DNA of 64,000 nucleotides from positions 9,936,001 through 10,000,000 of the forward strand of contig NW_027488368.1 in the NCBI RefSeq assembly GCF_051014445.1, read 5' to 3'. The notes beneath the pieces are model-generated. The model did no database searches. It was given only the letters and a program-made list of their open reading frames with translations, and was not told the DNA's origin. Numbering within the stretch: position 1 is the first letter of the stretch; every line of letters begins with the position of its first letter. This DNA is from Colletes latitarsis (taxonomy: Eukaryota; Arthropoda; Insecta; Hymenoptera; Colletidae). The position numbers and the translations under genes were made by a program. This document shows, piece after piece, positions 39,370-52,600 of the stretch.

Positions 39370-41300
39370 ATTTTAGAGGATAACGCCGGTTATGTCTGGA
39401 TTAGGTCTGGGATTTGGCCTCATCTGACTCGTACTTTCGCATTTCTCGCATACTTGTTGGCCAGATCATGGCCTTTTTCTGGTATGGATCACGTAGTAAT
39501 GCGGTACCACACCGAAACAGTCAATTAAACCTGTTTGCGATTAATATTTGAGAGGATAACGCCGGTTATGTCACGGTTTGGTCTGGTATTAGCAACCATC
39601 TGGCTCATACTTTCGTATTTTGCGCATACTTGTTGGGCAGATCGTGGCCTTTTTCTGGTTTGGATCCCGTAGTAATGAGGTTCCACACCGAAGCAGTCAA
39701 TTAAACCTGGTTGCGATTAATATTTCAGAGGATAACGCCGGTTATGTCTCGGTTAGGTCTGGTAATTGCCCTCATCTGGCTCGTACTTTCGCGTTTTTCG
39801 CATACTTGTTGGCCAGATCCTGGCCTTTTTCTGGCTTTGTCATGGCAGTAATGTGGTACCACACTGAAACAGTCAATTAAACCTGGGTCCGATTAATATT
39901 TTAGGGGATAACGCCGGTTATGTCTGGGTTAGGTCTAGTATTTGCCCTCATCTGGCTCGAACTTTCGCATTTCTTGCATACTTGTTGGCCAGATCCAGCC
40001 CTTTTTCTGACTCGGACCACGTACTAATGTGGTACCACACCGAAACTTTCAATTAAACCTGGTTGCGATTAATATTTTAGAGGATAACGCCGGTTATGTC
40101 TGGGTTAGGTCTGGTATTGGCCTTCATCTGGCTCGTACTTTCGCATTTCTCGCATACTTGTTGGCCAGATCATGGGCTTTTTCTGGTTTGCATCCCGTCG
40201 TAATGTGGTTCCACACCGAAACAGTCAATTAAACCTGGTTGCGATTAATATTTTAGGGGATAACGCCGGTTATGTCTGGGTTAGGTCTGGTATTTGCCCT
40301 CATCTGGCACGTACTTTCGCGTTTTTCGCATACTTGTTGGCCAGATCCTGGCCTTTTTCAGGTTTGGATCACGCAGTAATGCGGTACCACACCGAAACAG
40401 TCAATTAAGCCTGGTAGCGATTAATATTTTAGAGGATAACGCCGGTTATGTCTCGGTTAGGTCTGGGATTTGTCCTCATCTGGCTCGTACTTTCGCATTT
40501 TTCGCATACTTGTTGGCCAGATCATGGGATTTTTCTGACTTGGATCACGTAGTAATGTGGTACCACACTGAAACAGTCAATCAAAGCTGGTTCCGATTTG
40601 TATTTTAGGGGATAACGCCGTTTATGTCTGGGTTAGGTCTGGTATTTGCCCTTATCTGGCTCGAGCTTTCGCATTTTTCGCATACTTGTCGGCCAGATCC
40701 TGGGCTTTTTCTGGTTTGGATCCCGTAGTAATGAGGTTCCACACCGAAGCAGTCAATTAAACCTGGTTGCGATTAATATTTCAGAGGATAACGCCGGTTA
40801 TGTCTCGGTTAGGTCTGGGATTTGCCCTCATCTGACTCGTAATTTCGCATTTTTCCCATACTAGTTGGCCAGATCCTGGGCTTTTTCTGGTTTGGATCAC
40901 GTAGTAATGTGGTACCACACTGAAACAGTCAATTAAACCTGGTTGCGATTAATATTTTAGAGGATATCGCCGGTTATGTCTGGGTTAGGTCTGGGATTTG
41001 CGCTCATCTGGGTCGTACTTTCGCATTTTTCGCGTACTTGTTGGCCAGATCCTGGCCTTTTTCTGGTTTGGATCACGTAGTAATACGATATCACTCCGAA
41101 ACAGTAAATTATACCTGGTTGCAATTAATATTTTAGAGGATAGCGCAGGTTATGTCTCGGTTAGGTCTAGGATTTGTCCCCATCTGGCTCGTACTTTCGC
41201 ATTTCTCGTATACTAGTTGGCCAGATCCTGGGCTTTTTCTGACTTGGATCACGTAGTAATGTGGTACCACATTGAAACAGTCAATAGAAGCTGGTTCCGA

Positions 41301-44159
41301 ATAGTATTTTAGAGGATAACGCAGGTTACGTCTGGGTTAGTTCTGGTATTCGCAACCATCTGGCTGATACTTTCGCGATTTTCCCATACTTGTTGGCCAG
41401 ATCCTGGCCTTTTTCTGGCTTTGACCACGTAGTAATGTGGTACCACACTGAGACAGTCGATAAAAGCTGGTTCCGATTAGTATTTTCGAGGAGAACGCTG
41501 GTTACGCCTGGGTTACTTCTGGTATATGCAATCATCTGGCTCATACATTCGCAATTTTCGCGTACTTGTTGGCCAGATCCTGGCCTTTTTCTGGGTTGGA
41601 CCACGTAGTAATTTGGTTCCACACCGAAACAGTCTATTAAACCTGGGTGCGATTAATATTTTAGGGGATAACGCCGGTTATGTCTGGGTTAGGTCTGGTA
41701 TATGCAATCATCTGGCTCATACATTCGCAATTTTCGCGTACTTGTTGGCCAGATCTTGGGTTTTTTGTGGTTTGGATCTCGTCGTAATGTGGTTCCACAC
41801 CGAAGCAGTCAATTAAACATGCTTGCGATGAATATTTTGGAGGATAACGCTGGTTATGTTTGGGTTAGTTATGGTATTTGCAATAATCTGGCTCGTACTT
41901 TCGCAGTTTTCGCATACTTGTTGGCCAGATCCTGGGCTTTTTCTGGTTTGTATCACGTAGTAGTGTGGTACCACACTGAAACAGTCAATTAAACCTGGTT
42001 CCGATTAGTATCTTAGAGGATAACGCTGGTTATGTCTGGGTTAGTTCTGGTATTTGCCCTCATCTGGCTCGTACTTTCGCATTTTTCGCATACTTTTTGG
42101 GCAGATCCTGGCCTTTTTCTGCTTTGGATCACGTAGTAATGTGGTACCACACTGAAACAGTCAATTAAACCTGGTTCCGATCAATATTTTAGAGGATAAC
42201 GCCGGTTATGTCTGGGTCAGGTCTGGTATTTGCCCTCATTTGGCTCGTACTTCCGCATTTTTCGCATACCTGTTGGCCAGATCCTGGGGTTTTTCTGGTT
42301 TGGATCACGCAGTAATGTGGTACCACACTGAAACAGTCAATGAAGGCTGGTTTCGATATATATTTTAGAGGATAACACCGGTTAGGTCTGGGTTATGTCT
42401 GGTATTTGCAATCATCTGCCACATAGTTCCGCATTTTTCGCATACTTGTTGGCCAGATCCTGCGTTTTTTCTGGTGTGGATCAAGTAGTAATGCGGTACC
42501 ACACCGAAGCAGTCAATTAAACCAGGTTTCGCTTAATATTTTAGAGCATATCGCCGGCTATGTCTCGGTTAGGTCTGGTATTTACCCTCACCTGGCTCGT
42601 ACTTTCGCATTTTTCGCAAACTTGTTGGCCAGATCCTGGCCTTTTTCTGGCTTGGACCAAGTAGTAATGTGGGACCACACTCAAACAGTCATTTACTCCT
42701 GGCTGCGATTAGTGATTTAGAGGATAACGCTGGTTATGTCTGCGTTAGTTCTGGTATTTGCAATCATCTGGCTCATACTTTCGCTTTTTTCGCATACTTG
42801 TTGGCCAGACGCTGGGCTTTTTCTGGTTTGGATCCCGTAATAATGACGTTCCACACCGAAACAGTCAATTAAACCTGGTTGCGATTAATATTTTAGAGGA
42901 TAACGCCGGTTATGTCTCGGTTGTGTCTGGGATTTGCCCTCATCTGGCTCGTACTTTCGCAATTTTCGCTTACTTGTTGGCCAGATCCTGGGCTTTTTCT
43001 GGTTTGGATCACGTAGTAGTGTGGTTCCACATCGAAACAGTCAATTAAACCTGGTTGCGATTAATATTTTAGAGGATAACGCCGGTTATGCCTGGGTCAG
43101 GTCTGGTATTTGCCCTCATTTGGCTCGTACTTTCGCATTTCTCGCACACTTGTTGGCCAGATTCTGGACTTTTTCATGTTTGTATCACGTAGTAGCGTGG
43201 TACCACACTGAAACAGTCAATTAAACCTGGTTCCGATTAGTATCGTAGAGGATAACGCTGGTTATGTCTGGGTTAGCTGTGGTATTTGCCCTCATTTGGC
43301 TCGTACTTTCGTATTTTTCTCATACTTGTTGGGCAGCTCCTGGGCTTTTTTCTGGTTAGGATCACGTATTAATGTGGTGGCGCACTGAGGAAGACAATTC
43401 AACCTGGATCTATCAATATTTTAGAGGATAACGCCGGTTATGTCTGGGTTAGGTCTGGGATTTGGCCTCATCTGGCTCGTACTTTCGCATTTCTCGCATA
43501 CTTGTTGGCCAGATCCTGGCCTTTTTCTGGCTTGGACCAAGTAGTAATGTGGGACCACACTCAAACAGTCAATTACTCCTGGCTGCGATTAGTGATTTAG
43601 AGGATAACGCTGGTTATGTCTGGGTTAGTTCTGGTAATTTGCAATCATCTGGCTCATACTTTCGCTTTTTTCGCATACTTGTTGGCCAGACGCAGGGCTT
43701 TTTCTGGTTTGGATCCCGTAATAATGACGTTCCACACCGAAACAGTCAATTAAACCTGGTTTCGATTAATATTTTAGAGGATAACGCCGGTTATATCTTG
43801 GTTAGGTCAGGTATTTGCCCTCATCTGGCTCGTACTTTCGCATTTTTCACATACTTGTTGGCCAGATCCTGGCCTTTTTCTGGCTTGGACCAAGTAGTAA
43901 TGTGGGACGACACCGAAGCAGTCAATTAAACCAGGTTGCGCTTAATATTTTAGAGCATATCGCCGGCTATGTCTCGGTTAGGTCTGGGATTTGCCCTCAT
44001 CTGGCCCGTACTTTCGCATTTTTCTCATACTTGTTGGCCAGATCCTGACCTTTTTCTGGTTTGGATCATGTAGTAATGTGGTACCACACTGAAACAGTCA
44101 ATAAAAGCTGGTTCCGGTTAGTATTTTAGGGGATAACGCCGGTTATGTCTGGGTTAGGT
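41301..44159 (+). repeat. Satellite segment ancestral to the 5.1-kb unit
   Basis: The block around 42669-44048 matches 46542-47920 at an offset of 3,873 bp, falling to 3,872 after a 1-bp insertion near 43637 (GGTAATTTGC). The block around 41702 matches 45223, 50327 and 55783. The segment is therefore a diverged relative of the 5.1-kb higher-order repeat that follows. Confidence 0.8.
43242..43417 (+). repeat. Marker monomer type M, copy 3
   Basis: 176 bp. It has ACTGAGGAAGACAATTC and the shorter GGATCTATCAAT, variants shared in part with copies 4 and 5. Confidence 0.9.
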
Positions 44160-44826
44160 CTGGTATTTGCCCTCATCTGGCTCGTACCTTCGCATGTTTC
44201 GCATACTTGTTGGCCAGATCCTGCCCTTTTTCTGACTCGGACCACGTACTAATGTGGTACCACACCGAAACTTTCAATTAAACCTGGTTGCGATTAATAT
44301 TTTAGAGGATAACGCCGGTTATGTCTGGGTTAGGTCTGGTATTTGCCCTCATCTGGCTCGTACTTTCGCATTTTTCGCATACTTGTTGGCCAGATGCTGG
44401 GTTTTTTCAGGTTTGGTTCCCGTAATAATGACGTTCCACACCGAAGCAGTCAATTGAATCTGGTTGCGATTAATATGTTAGAGTATAACGCCGGTTATGT
44501 CTCCGCTAGGTCTGGGATTTGCCCTCAACTGGCTCGTACTTTCGCTTATTTCGCATACTTGTTGGCCAGTTCCTGGACTTTTTCTGGTTTAGATCACGTA
44601 GTATTGCGGTACCACACCGAAACAGTCAATTAAACCTGGTTGCGATTAATATTTTAGAGGATAACGCCGGTTATGTCTCGGTTAGGTCTGGGATTTGCCC
44701 TCATCTGGCTCGTACTTTCGAATTTCTCGCATACTTGTTGGCCAGATCCTGGCCTTTTTCTGGTTTGGATCACGTAGTAATGTGGTACCACACTGAAACA
44801 GTCAATAAAAGCTGGTTCCGATTAGT

Positions 44827-45002
44827 ATTTTAGAGGATAACGCTGGTTATGTCTGGGTTAGTTCTGGTATTTGCAATCATCTGGCTCATACTTTCGCGTT
44901 TTTCGCATACTTGTTGGCCAGATCCTGGTTTTTTTCTGGTTTGGATCCTGTACTAATGTGATTCCACACCGAAACAGTCAATTAAACCTGGTTGCGATTA
45001 AT
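44827..45002 (+). repeat. Representative 176-bp monomer (class B body)
   Basis: This is a class B copy of exactly 176 bp. It differs from class A at linked sites: ACGCTGG instead of ACGCCGG, GGGTTAGTTCTGG instead of CGGTTAGGTCTGG, TTTGCAATC instead of TTTGCCCTC, CTCATAC instead of CTCGTAC, and TTTCGCGTTT instead of TTTCGCATTT. Its right half has lost the KpnI palindrome core (GATTCCAC) and ends ACCGAAACAG then AATTAAACC, which leads back into class A. Confidence 0.85.
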
Positions 45003-47114
45003 ATTTTAGAGGATAACGCCGGTTATGCCTGGGTTAGGTCTGGTATTTGCCCTCATCTGGCTCGTACTTTCGCATTTTACGCATACTTGTTGGCCAGATC
45101 CTGGCCTTTTTCTGGACTGTATCACGTAGTAATGTGGTACCACACTGAGACAGTCGATAAAAGCTGGTTCCGATTGGTATTTTAGAGGAGAACGCTGGTT
45201 ACGCCTGGGTTACTTCTGGTATATGCAATCATCTGGCTCATACATTCGCAATTTTCGCGTACTTGTTGGCCAGATCTTGGGTTTTTTGTGGTTTGGATCT
45301 CGTCGTAATGTGGTTCCACACCAAAGCAGTCAATCAAACATGCTTGCGATGAATATTTTGGAGGATAACGCTGGTTATGTTTGGGTTAGTTATGGTATTT
45401 GCATTATTCTGGCTCGTACTTTCACAGTTTTCGCATACTTGTTGGCCAGATCCTGGGCTTTTTCTGGTTTGGATCTCGTAGTAATATGGTACCACACTGA
45501 AACAGTCAATTAAACCTGGCTCCGATCAATATTTTAGAGGTTAACGCCGGTTATGTCTGGGTCAGGTCTGGTACTTGCCCTCATTTGGCTCGTACTTCCG
45601 CATTTATCGCATACCTGTTGGCCAGATCCTGGGGTTTTTCTGGTTTGGATCACGCAGTAATGTGGCACCACACTGAAACAGTCAATGAAGGCTGGCTTCG
45701 ATATATATTTTAGAGGATAACACCGGTTAGGTCTGGGTTATGTCTGGTATTCGCAATCATCTGCCACATACTTCCGCATTTTTCGCATACTTGTTGGCCA
45801 GATCCTCCGTTTTTTCTGGTGTGGATCACGTAGTAATGCGGTACCACACCGAAACAGTCAATTAAACCTGGTTGCGATTAATATTTTAGAGGATAACGCC
45901 GGTTATGTCTCGGTTGTGTCTGGGATTTGCCCTCATCTGGCTCGTACTTTCGCATTTTTCGCATACTTTTTGGGCAGATCCTGGCCTTTTTCTGCTTTGG
46001 ATCACGTAGTAATGTGGTACCACACTGAAACAGTCAATTAAACCTGGTTCCGATCAATATTTTAGAGGATAACGCCGGTTATGTCTGGGTCAGGTCTGGT
46101 ATTTGCCCTCATTTGGCTCGCACTTCCGCATTTTTCGCATACCTGTTGGCCAGATCCTGGGGTTTTTCTGGTTTGGATCACGCAGTAATGTGGTACCACA
46201 CTGAAACAGTCAATGAAGGCTGGTTTCGATATATATTTTAGAGGATAACACCGGTTAGGTCTGGGTTATGTCTGGTATTTGCAATCATCTGCCACATACT
46301 TCCGCATTTTTCGCATACTTGTTGGCCAGATCCTGCGTTTTATCTGGTGTGGATCACGTAGTAATGCGGTACCACACCGAAGCAGTCAATTAAACCAGGT
46401 TTCGCTTAATATTTTAGAGCATATCGCCGGCTATGTCTCGGTTAGGTCTGGTATTTACCCTCATCTGGCTCGTACTTTCGCATTTTTCGCAAACTTGTTG
46501 GCCAGATCCTGGCCTTTTTCTGGCTTGGACCAAGTAGTAATGTGGGACCACACTCAAACAGTCAATTACTCCTGGCTGCGATTAGTGATTTAGAGGATAA
46601 CGCTGGTTATGTCTGGGTTAGTTCTGGTATTTGCAATCATCTGGCTCATACTTTCGCTTTTTTCGCATACTTGTTGGCCAGACGCTGGGCTTTTTCTGGT
46701 TTGGATCCCGTAATAATGACGTTCCACACCGAAACAGTCAATTAAACCTGGTTGCGATTAATATTTTAGAGGATAGCGCCGGTTATGTCTCGGTTGTGTC
46801 TGGGATTTGCCTTCATCTGGCTCGTACTTTCGCAATTTTCGCTTACTTGTTGGCCAGATCCTGGGCTTTTTCTGGTTTGGATCACGTAGTAGTGTGGTTC
46901 CACATCGAAACAGTCAATTAAACCTGGTTGCGATTAATATTTTAGAGGATAACGCCGGTTATGCCTGGGTCAGGTCTGGTATTTGCCCTCATTTGGCTCG
47001 TACTTTCGCATTTCTCGCACACTTGTTGGCCAGATTCTGGACTTTTTCATGTTTGTATCACGTAGTAGCGTGGTACCACACTGAAACAGTCAATTAAACC
47101 TGGTTCCGATTAGT

Positions 47115-47290
47115 ATCGTAGAGGATAACGCTGGTTATGTCTGGGTTAGCTGTGGTATTTGCCCTCATTTGGCTCGTACTTTCGTATTTTTCTCATACTT
47201 GTTGGGCAGCTCCTGGGCTTTTTTCTGGTTAGGATCACGTATTAATGTGGTGGCGCACTGAGGAACACAATTCAACCTGGATCTATCAAT
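47115..47290 (+). repeat. Marker monomer type M, copy 4 (in unit A)
   Basis: 176 bp, 3,873 bp after copy 3. It carries ACTGAGGAACACAATTC and lies inside 5.1-kb unit A. Confidence 0.9.
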
Positions 47291-49084
47291 ATTTTAGAGG
47301 ATAACGCCGGTTATGTCTGGGTTAGGTCTGGGATTTGGCCTCATCTGGCTCGTACTTTCGCATTTCTCGCATACTTGTTGGCCAGATCCTGGCCTTTTTC
47401 TGGCTTGGACCAAGTAGTAATGTGGGACCACACTCAAACAGTCAATTACACCTGGCTGCGATTAGTGATTTAGAGGATAACGCTGGTTATGTCTGGGTTA
47501 GTTCTGGTATTTGCAATCATCTGGCTCATACTTTCGCTTTTTTCGCATACTTGTTGGCCAGACGCAGGGCTTTTTCTGGTTTGGATCCCGTAATAATGAC
47601 GTTCCACACCGAAACAGTCAATTAAACCTGGTTTCGATTAATATTTTAGAGGATAACGCCGGTTATATCTTGGTTAGGTCAGGTATTTGCCCTCATCTGG
47701 CTCGTACTTTCGCATTTTTCACATACTTGTTGGCCAGATCCTGGCCTTTTTCTGGCTTGGACCAAGTAGTAATGTGGGACGACACCGAAGCAGTCAATTA
47801 AACCAGGTTGCGCTTAATATTTTAGAGCATATCGCCGGCTATGTCTCGGTTAGGTCTGGGATTTGCCCTCATCTGGCCCGTACTTTCGCATTTTTCTCAT
47901 ACTTGTTGGCCAGATCCTGACCTTTTTCTGGTTTGGATCATGTAGTAATGTGGTACCACACTGAAACAGTCAATAAAAGCTGGTTCCGGTTAGTATTTTA
48001 GGGGATAACGCCGGTTATGTCTGGGTTAGGTCTGGTATTTGCCCTCATCTGGCTCGTACCTTCGCATTTTTCGCATACCTGTTGGCCAGATCCTGGGGTT
48101 TTTCTGGTTTGGATCACGCAGTAATGTGGCACCACACTGAAACAGTCAATGAAGGCTGGCTTCGATATATATTTTAGAGGATAACACCGGTTAGGTCTGG
48201 GTTATGTCTGGTATTTGCAATCACCTGCCACATACTTCCGCATTTTTCGCATACTTGTTGGCCAGATCCTGCGTTTTTTCTGGTGTGGATCACGTAGTAA
48301 TGCGGTACCACACCGAAACAGTCAATTAAACCTGGTTGCGATTAATATTTTAGAGGATAACGCCGGTTATGTCTCGGTTGTGTCTGGGATTTGCCCTCAT
48401 CTGGCTCGTACTTTCGCATTTTTCGCATACTTTTTGGGCAGATCCTGGCCTTTTTCAGCTTTGGATCACGTAGTAATGTGGTACCACACTGAAACAGTCA
48501 ATTAAACCTGGTTCCGATCAATATTTTAGAGGATAACGCCGGTTATGTCTGGGTCAGGTCTGGTATTTGCCCTCATTTGGCTCGTACTTCCGCATTTTTC
48601 GCATACCTGTTGGCCAGATCCAGGGGTTTTTCTGGTTTGGATCACGCAGTAATGTGGTACCACACTGAAACAGTCAATGAAGGCTGGTTTCGATATATAT
48701 TTTAGAGGATAACACCGGTTAGGTCTGGGTTATGTCTGGTATTTGCAATCATCTGCCACATACTTCCGCATTTTTCGCATACTTGTTGGCCAGATCCTGC
48801 GTTTTTTCTGGTGTGGATCACGTAGTAATGCGGTACCACACCGAAGCAGTCAATTAAACCAGGTTTCGCTTAATATTTTAGAGCATATCGCCGGCTATGT
48901 CTCGGTTAGGTCTGGTATTTACCCTCATCTGGCTCGTACTTTCGCATTTTTCGCAAACATGTTGGCCAGATCCTGGCCTTTTTCTGGCTTGGACCAAGTA
49001 GTAATGTGGGACGACACCGAAGCAGTCAATTAAACCAGGTTGCGCTTAATATTTTAGAGCATATCGCCGGCTATGTCTCGGTTA

Positions 49085-49436
49085 GGTCTGGGATTTGCCC
49101 TCATCTGGCCCGTACTTTCGCATTTTTCTCATACTTGTTGGCCAGATCCTGACCTTTTTCTGGTTTGGATCATGTAGTAATGTGGTACCACACTGAAACA
49201 GTCAATAAAAGCTGGTTCCGGTTAGTATTTTAGGGGATAACGCCGGTTATGTCTGGGTTAGGTCTGGGATTTGCCCTCATCTGGCCCGTACTTTCGCATT
49301 TTTCTCATACTTGTTGGCCAGATCCTGACCTTTTTCTGGTTTGGATCATGTAGTAATGTGGTACCACACTGAAACAGTCAATAAAAGCTGGTTCCGGTTA
49401 GTATTTTAGGGGATAACGCCGGTTATGTCTGGGTTA
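49085..49436 (+). repeat. Single monomer duplicated in tandem
   Basis: A monomer with the rare marks CTGGCCCGTAC, TTTTTCTCATAC, CCTGACCTTTTT, GGATCATGTAG and CCGGTTAGTATTTTAGGGG is present twice, 176 bp apart, with no difference that I noticed. The same pair is in unit B at 54189-54540. Confidence 0.88.
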
Positions 49437-49615
49437 GGTCTGGTATTTGCCCTCATCTGGCTCGTACTTTCGCATTTTTCGCATTCTTGTTGGCCAGATG
49501 CTGGGCTTTTTCTGGTTTGGATCCCGTAATACTGACGTTCCACACCGAAACAGTCAATTAAACCTGGTTTCGATTAATATTTTAGAGGATAGCGCCGGTT
49601 ATATCTCGGTTAGGT

Positions 49616-52600
49616 CTGGTATTTGCCCCCATCTGGCTCGTACCTTCGCATGTTTCGCATACTTGTTGGCCAGATCCTGCCCTTTTTCTGACTCGGACCA
49701 CGTACTAATGTGGTACCACACCGAAACTTTCAATTAAACCTGGTTGCGATTAATATTTTAGAGGATAACGCCGGTTATGTCTGGGTTAGGTCTGGTATTT
49801 GCCCTCATCTGCCTCGTACTTTCGCATTTTTCGCATACTTGTTGGCCAGATGCTGGGTTTTTTCAGGTTTGGATCCCGTAATAATGACGTTCCACACCGA
49901 AGCAGTCAATTGAATCTGGTTGCGATTAATATGTTAGAGTATAACGCCGGTTATGTCTCCGCTAGGTCTGTGATTTGCCCTCAACTGGCTCGTACTTTCG
50001 CTTATTTCGCATACTTGTTGGCCAGTTCCTGGACTTTTTCTGGTTTGGATCACGTAGTATTGCGGTACCACACCGAAACAGTCAATTAAACCTGGTTGCG
50101 ATTAATATTTTAGAGGATAACGCCGGTTATGTCTCGGTTAGGTCTGGGATTTGCCCTCATCTGGCTCGTACTTTCGCATTTCTCGCATACTTGTTGGCCA
50201 GATCCTGGCCTTTTTCTGGTTTGGATCACGTAGTAATGTGGTACCACACTGAAACAGTCAATAAAAGCTTGTTCCGATTGGTATTTTAGAGGAGAACGCT
50301 GGTTACGCCTGGGTTACTTCTGGTATATGCAATCATCTGGCTCATACATTCGCAATTTTCGCGTACTTGTTGGCCAGATCTTGGGTTTTTTGTGGTTTGG
50401 ATCTCGTCGTAATGTGGTTCCACACCAAAGCAGTCAATCAAACATGCTTGCGATGAATATTTTGGAGGATAACGCTGGTTATGTTTGGGTTAGTTATGGT
50501 ATTTGCATTATTCTGGCTCGTACTTTCACAGTTTTCGCATACTTGTTGGCCAGATCCTGGGCTTTTTCTGGTTTGGATCTCGTAGTAATATGGTACCACA
50601 CTGAAACAGTCAATTAAACCTGGCTCCGATCAATATTTTAGAGGTTAACGCCGGTTATGTCTGGGTCAGGTCTGGTACTTGCCCTCATTTGGCTCGTACT
50701 TCCGCATTTATCGCATACCTGTTGGCCAGATCCTGGGGTTTTTCTGGTTTGGATCACGCAGTAATGTGGCACCACACTGAAACAGTCAATGAAGGCTGGC
50801 TTCGATATATATTTTAGAGGATAACACCGGTTAGGTCTGGGTTATGTCTGGTATTCGCAATCATCTGCCACATACTTCCGCATTTTTCGCATACTTGTTG
50901 GCCAGATCCTCCGTTTTTTCTGGTGTGGATCACGTAGTAATGCGGTACCACACCGAAACAGTCAATTAAACCTGGTTGCGATTAATATTTTAGAGGATAA
51001 CGCCGGTTATGTCTCGGTTGTGTCTGGGATTTGCCCTCATCTGGCTCGTACTTTCGCATTTTTCGCATACTTTTTGGGCAGATCCTGGCCTTTTTCTGCT
51101 TTGGATCACGTAGTAATGTGGTACCACACTGAAACAGTCAATTAAACCTGGTTCCGATCAATATTTTAGAGGATAACGCCGGTTATGTCTGGGTCAGGTC
51201 TGGTATTTGCCCTCATTTGGCTCGCACTTCCGCATTTTTCGCATACCTGTTGGCCAGATCCTGGGGTTTTTCTGGTTTGGATCACGCAGTAATGTGGTAC
51301 CACACTGAAACAGTCAATGAAGGCTGGTTTCGATATATATTTTAGAGGATAACACCGGTTAGGTCTGGGTTATGTCTGGTATTTGCAATCATCTGCCACA
51401 TACTTCCGCATTTTTCGCATACTTGTTGGCCAGATCCTGCGTTTTATCTGGTGTGGATCACGTAGTAATGCGGTACCACACCGAAGCAGTCAATTAAACC
51501 AGGTTTCGCTTAATATTTTAGAGCATATCGCCGGCTATGTCTCGGTTAGGTCTGGTATTTACCCTCATCTGGCTCGTACTTTCGCATTTTTCGCAAACTT
51601 GTTGGCCAGATCCTGGCCTTTTTCTGGCTTGGACCAAGTAGTAATGTGGGACCACACTCAAACAGTCAATTACTCCTGGCTGCGATTAGTGATTTAGAGG
51701 ATAACGCTGGTTATGTCTGGGTTAGTTCTGGTATTTGCAATCATCTGGCTCATACTTTCGCTTTTTTCGCATACTTGTTGGCCAGACGCTGGGCTTTTTC
51801 TGGTTTGGATCCCGTAATAATGACGTTCCACACCGAAACAGTCAATTAAACCTGGTTGCGATTAATATTTTAGAGGATAGCGCCGGTTATGTCTCGGTTG
51901 TGTCTGGGATTTGCCTTCATCTGGCTCGTACTTTCGCAATTTTCGCTTACTTGTTGGCCAGATCCTGGGCTTTTTCTGGTTTGGATCACGTAGTAGTGTG
52001 GTTCCACATCGAAACAGTCAATTAAACCTGGTTGCGATTAATATTTTAGAGGATAACGCCGGTTATGCCTGGGTCAGGTCTGGTATTTGCCCTCATTTGG
52101 CTCGTACTTTCGCATTTCTCGCACACTTGTTGGCCAGATTCTGGACTTTTTCATGTTTGTATCACGTAGTAGCGTGGTACCACACTGAAACAGTCAATTA
52201 AACCTGGTTCCGATTAGTATCGTACAGGATAACGCTGGTTATGTCTGGGTTAGCTGTGGTATTTGCCCTCATTTGGCTCGTACTTTCGTATTTTTCTCAT
52301 ACTTGTTGGGCAGCTCCTGGGCTTTTTTCTGGTTAGGATCACGTATTAATGTGGTGGCGCACTGAGGAACACAATTCAACCTGGATCTATCAATATTTTA
52401 GAGGATAACGCCGGTTATGTCTGGGTTAGGTCTGGGATTTGGCCTCATCTGGCTCGTACTTTCGCATTTCTCGCATACTTGTTGGCCAGATCCTGGCCTT
52501 TTTCTGGCTTGGACCAAGTAGTAATGTGGGACCACACTCAAACAGTCAATTACACCTGGCTGCGATTAGTGATTTAGAGGATAACGCTGGTTATGTCTGG

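Larger units (their letters stand above)
33757..41300 (+). repeat. Mosaic satellite segment with 3.3-4.2 kb offsets
   Basis: Blocks pair as follows: the stretch from about 35150 with that from about 38486 (offset 3,336, changing to 3,512 by 35.8 kb); 35911-36489 with 40127-40705 (offset 4,216); and 36547 with 36899 (352-bp dimer) and with 33911. Two derived monomer subtypes absent from the left half first appear here (near 35331 and at 35681). No non-satellite sequence is seen. Confidence 0.75.
44160..49615 (+). repeat. 5.1-kb higher-order repeat, unit A (31 monomers, 5,456 bp)
   Basis: 5,456 bp equals 31 x 176. Unit A matches unit B at an offset of 5,456 bp up to about 44820, then at 5,104 bp from about 45171. 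The 352-bp difference is two monomers (about 44820-45171) present in A and C but absent from B. A single-monomer tandem duplication lies inside it at 49085-49436. Confidence 0.92.
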
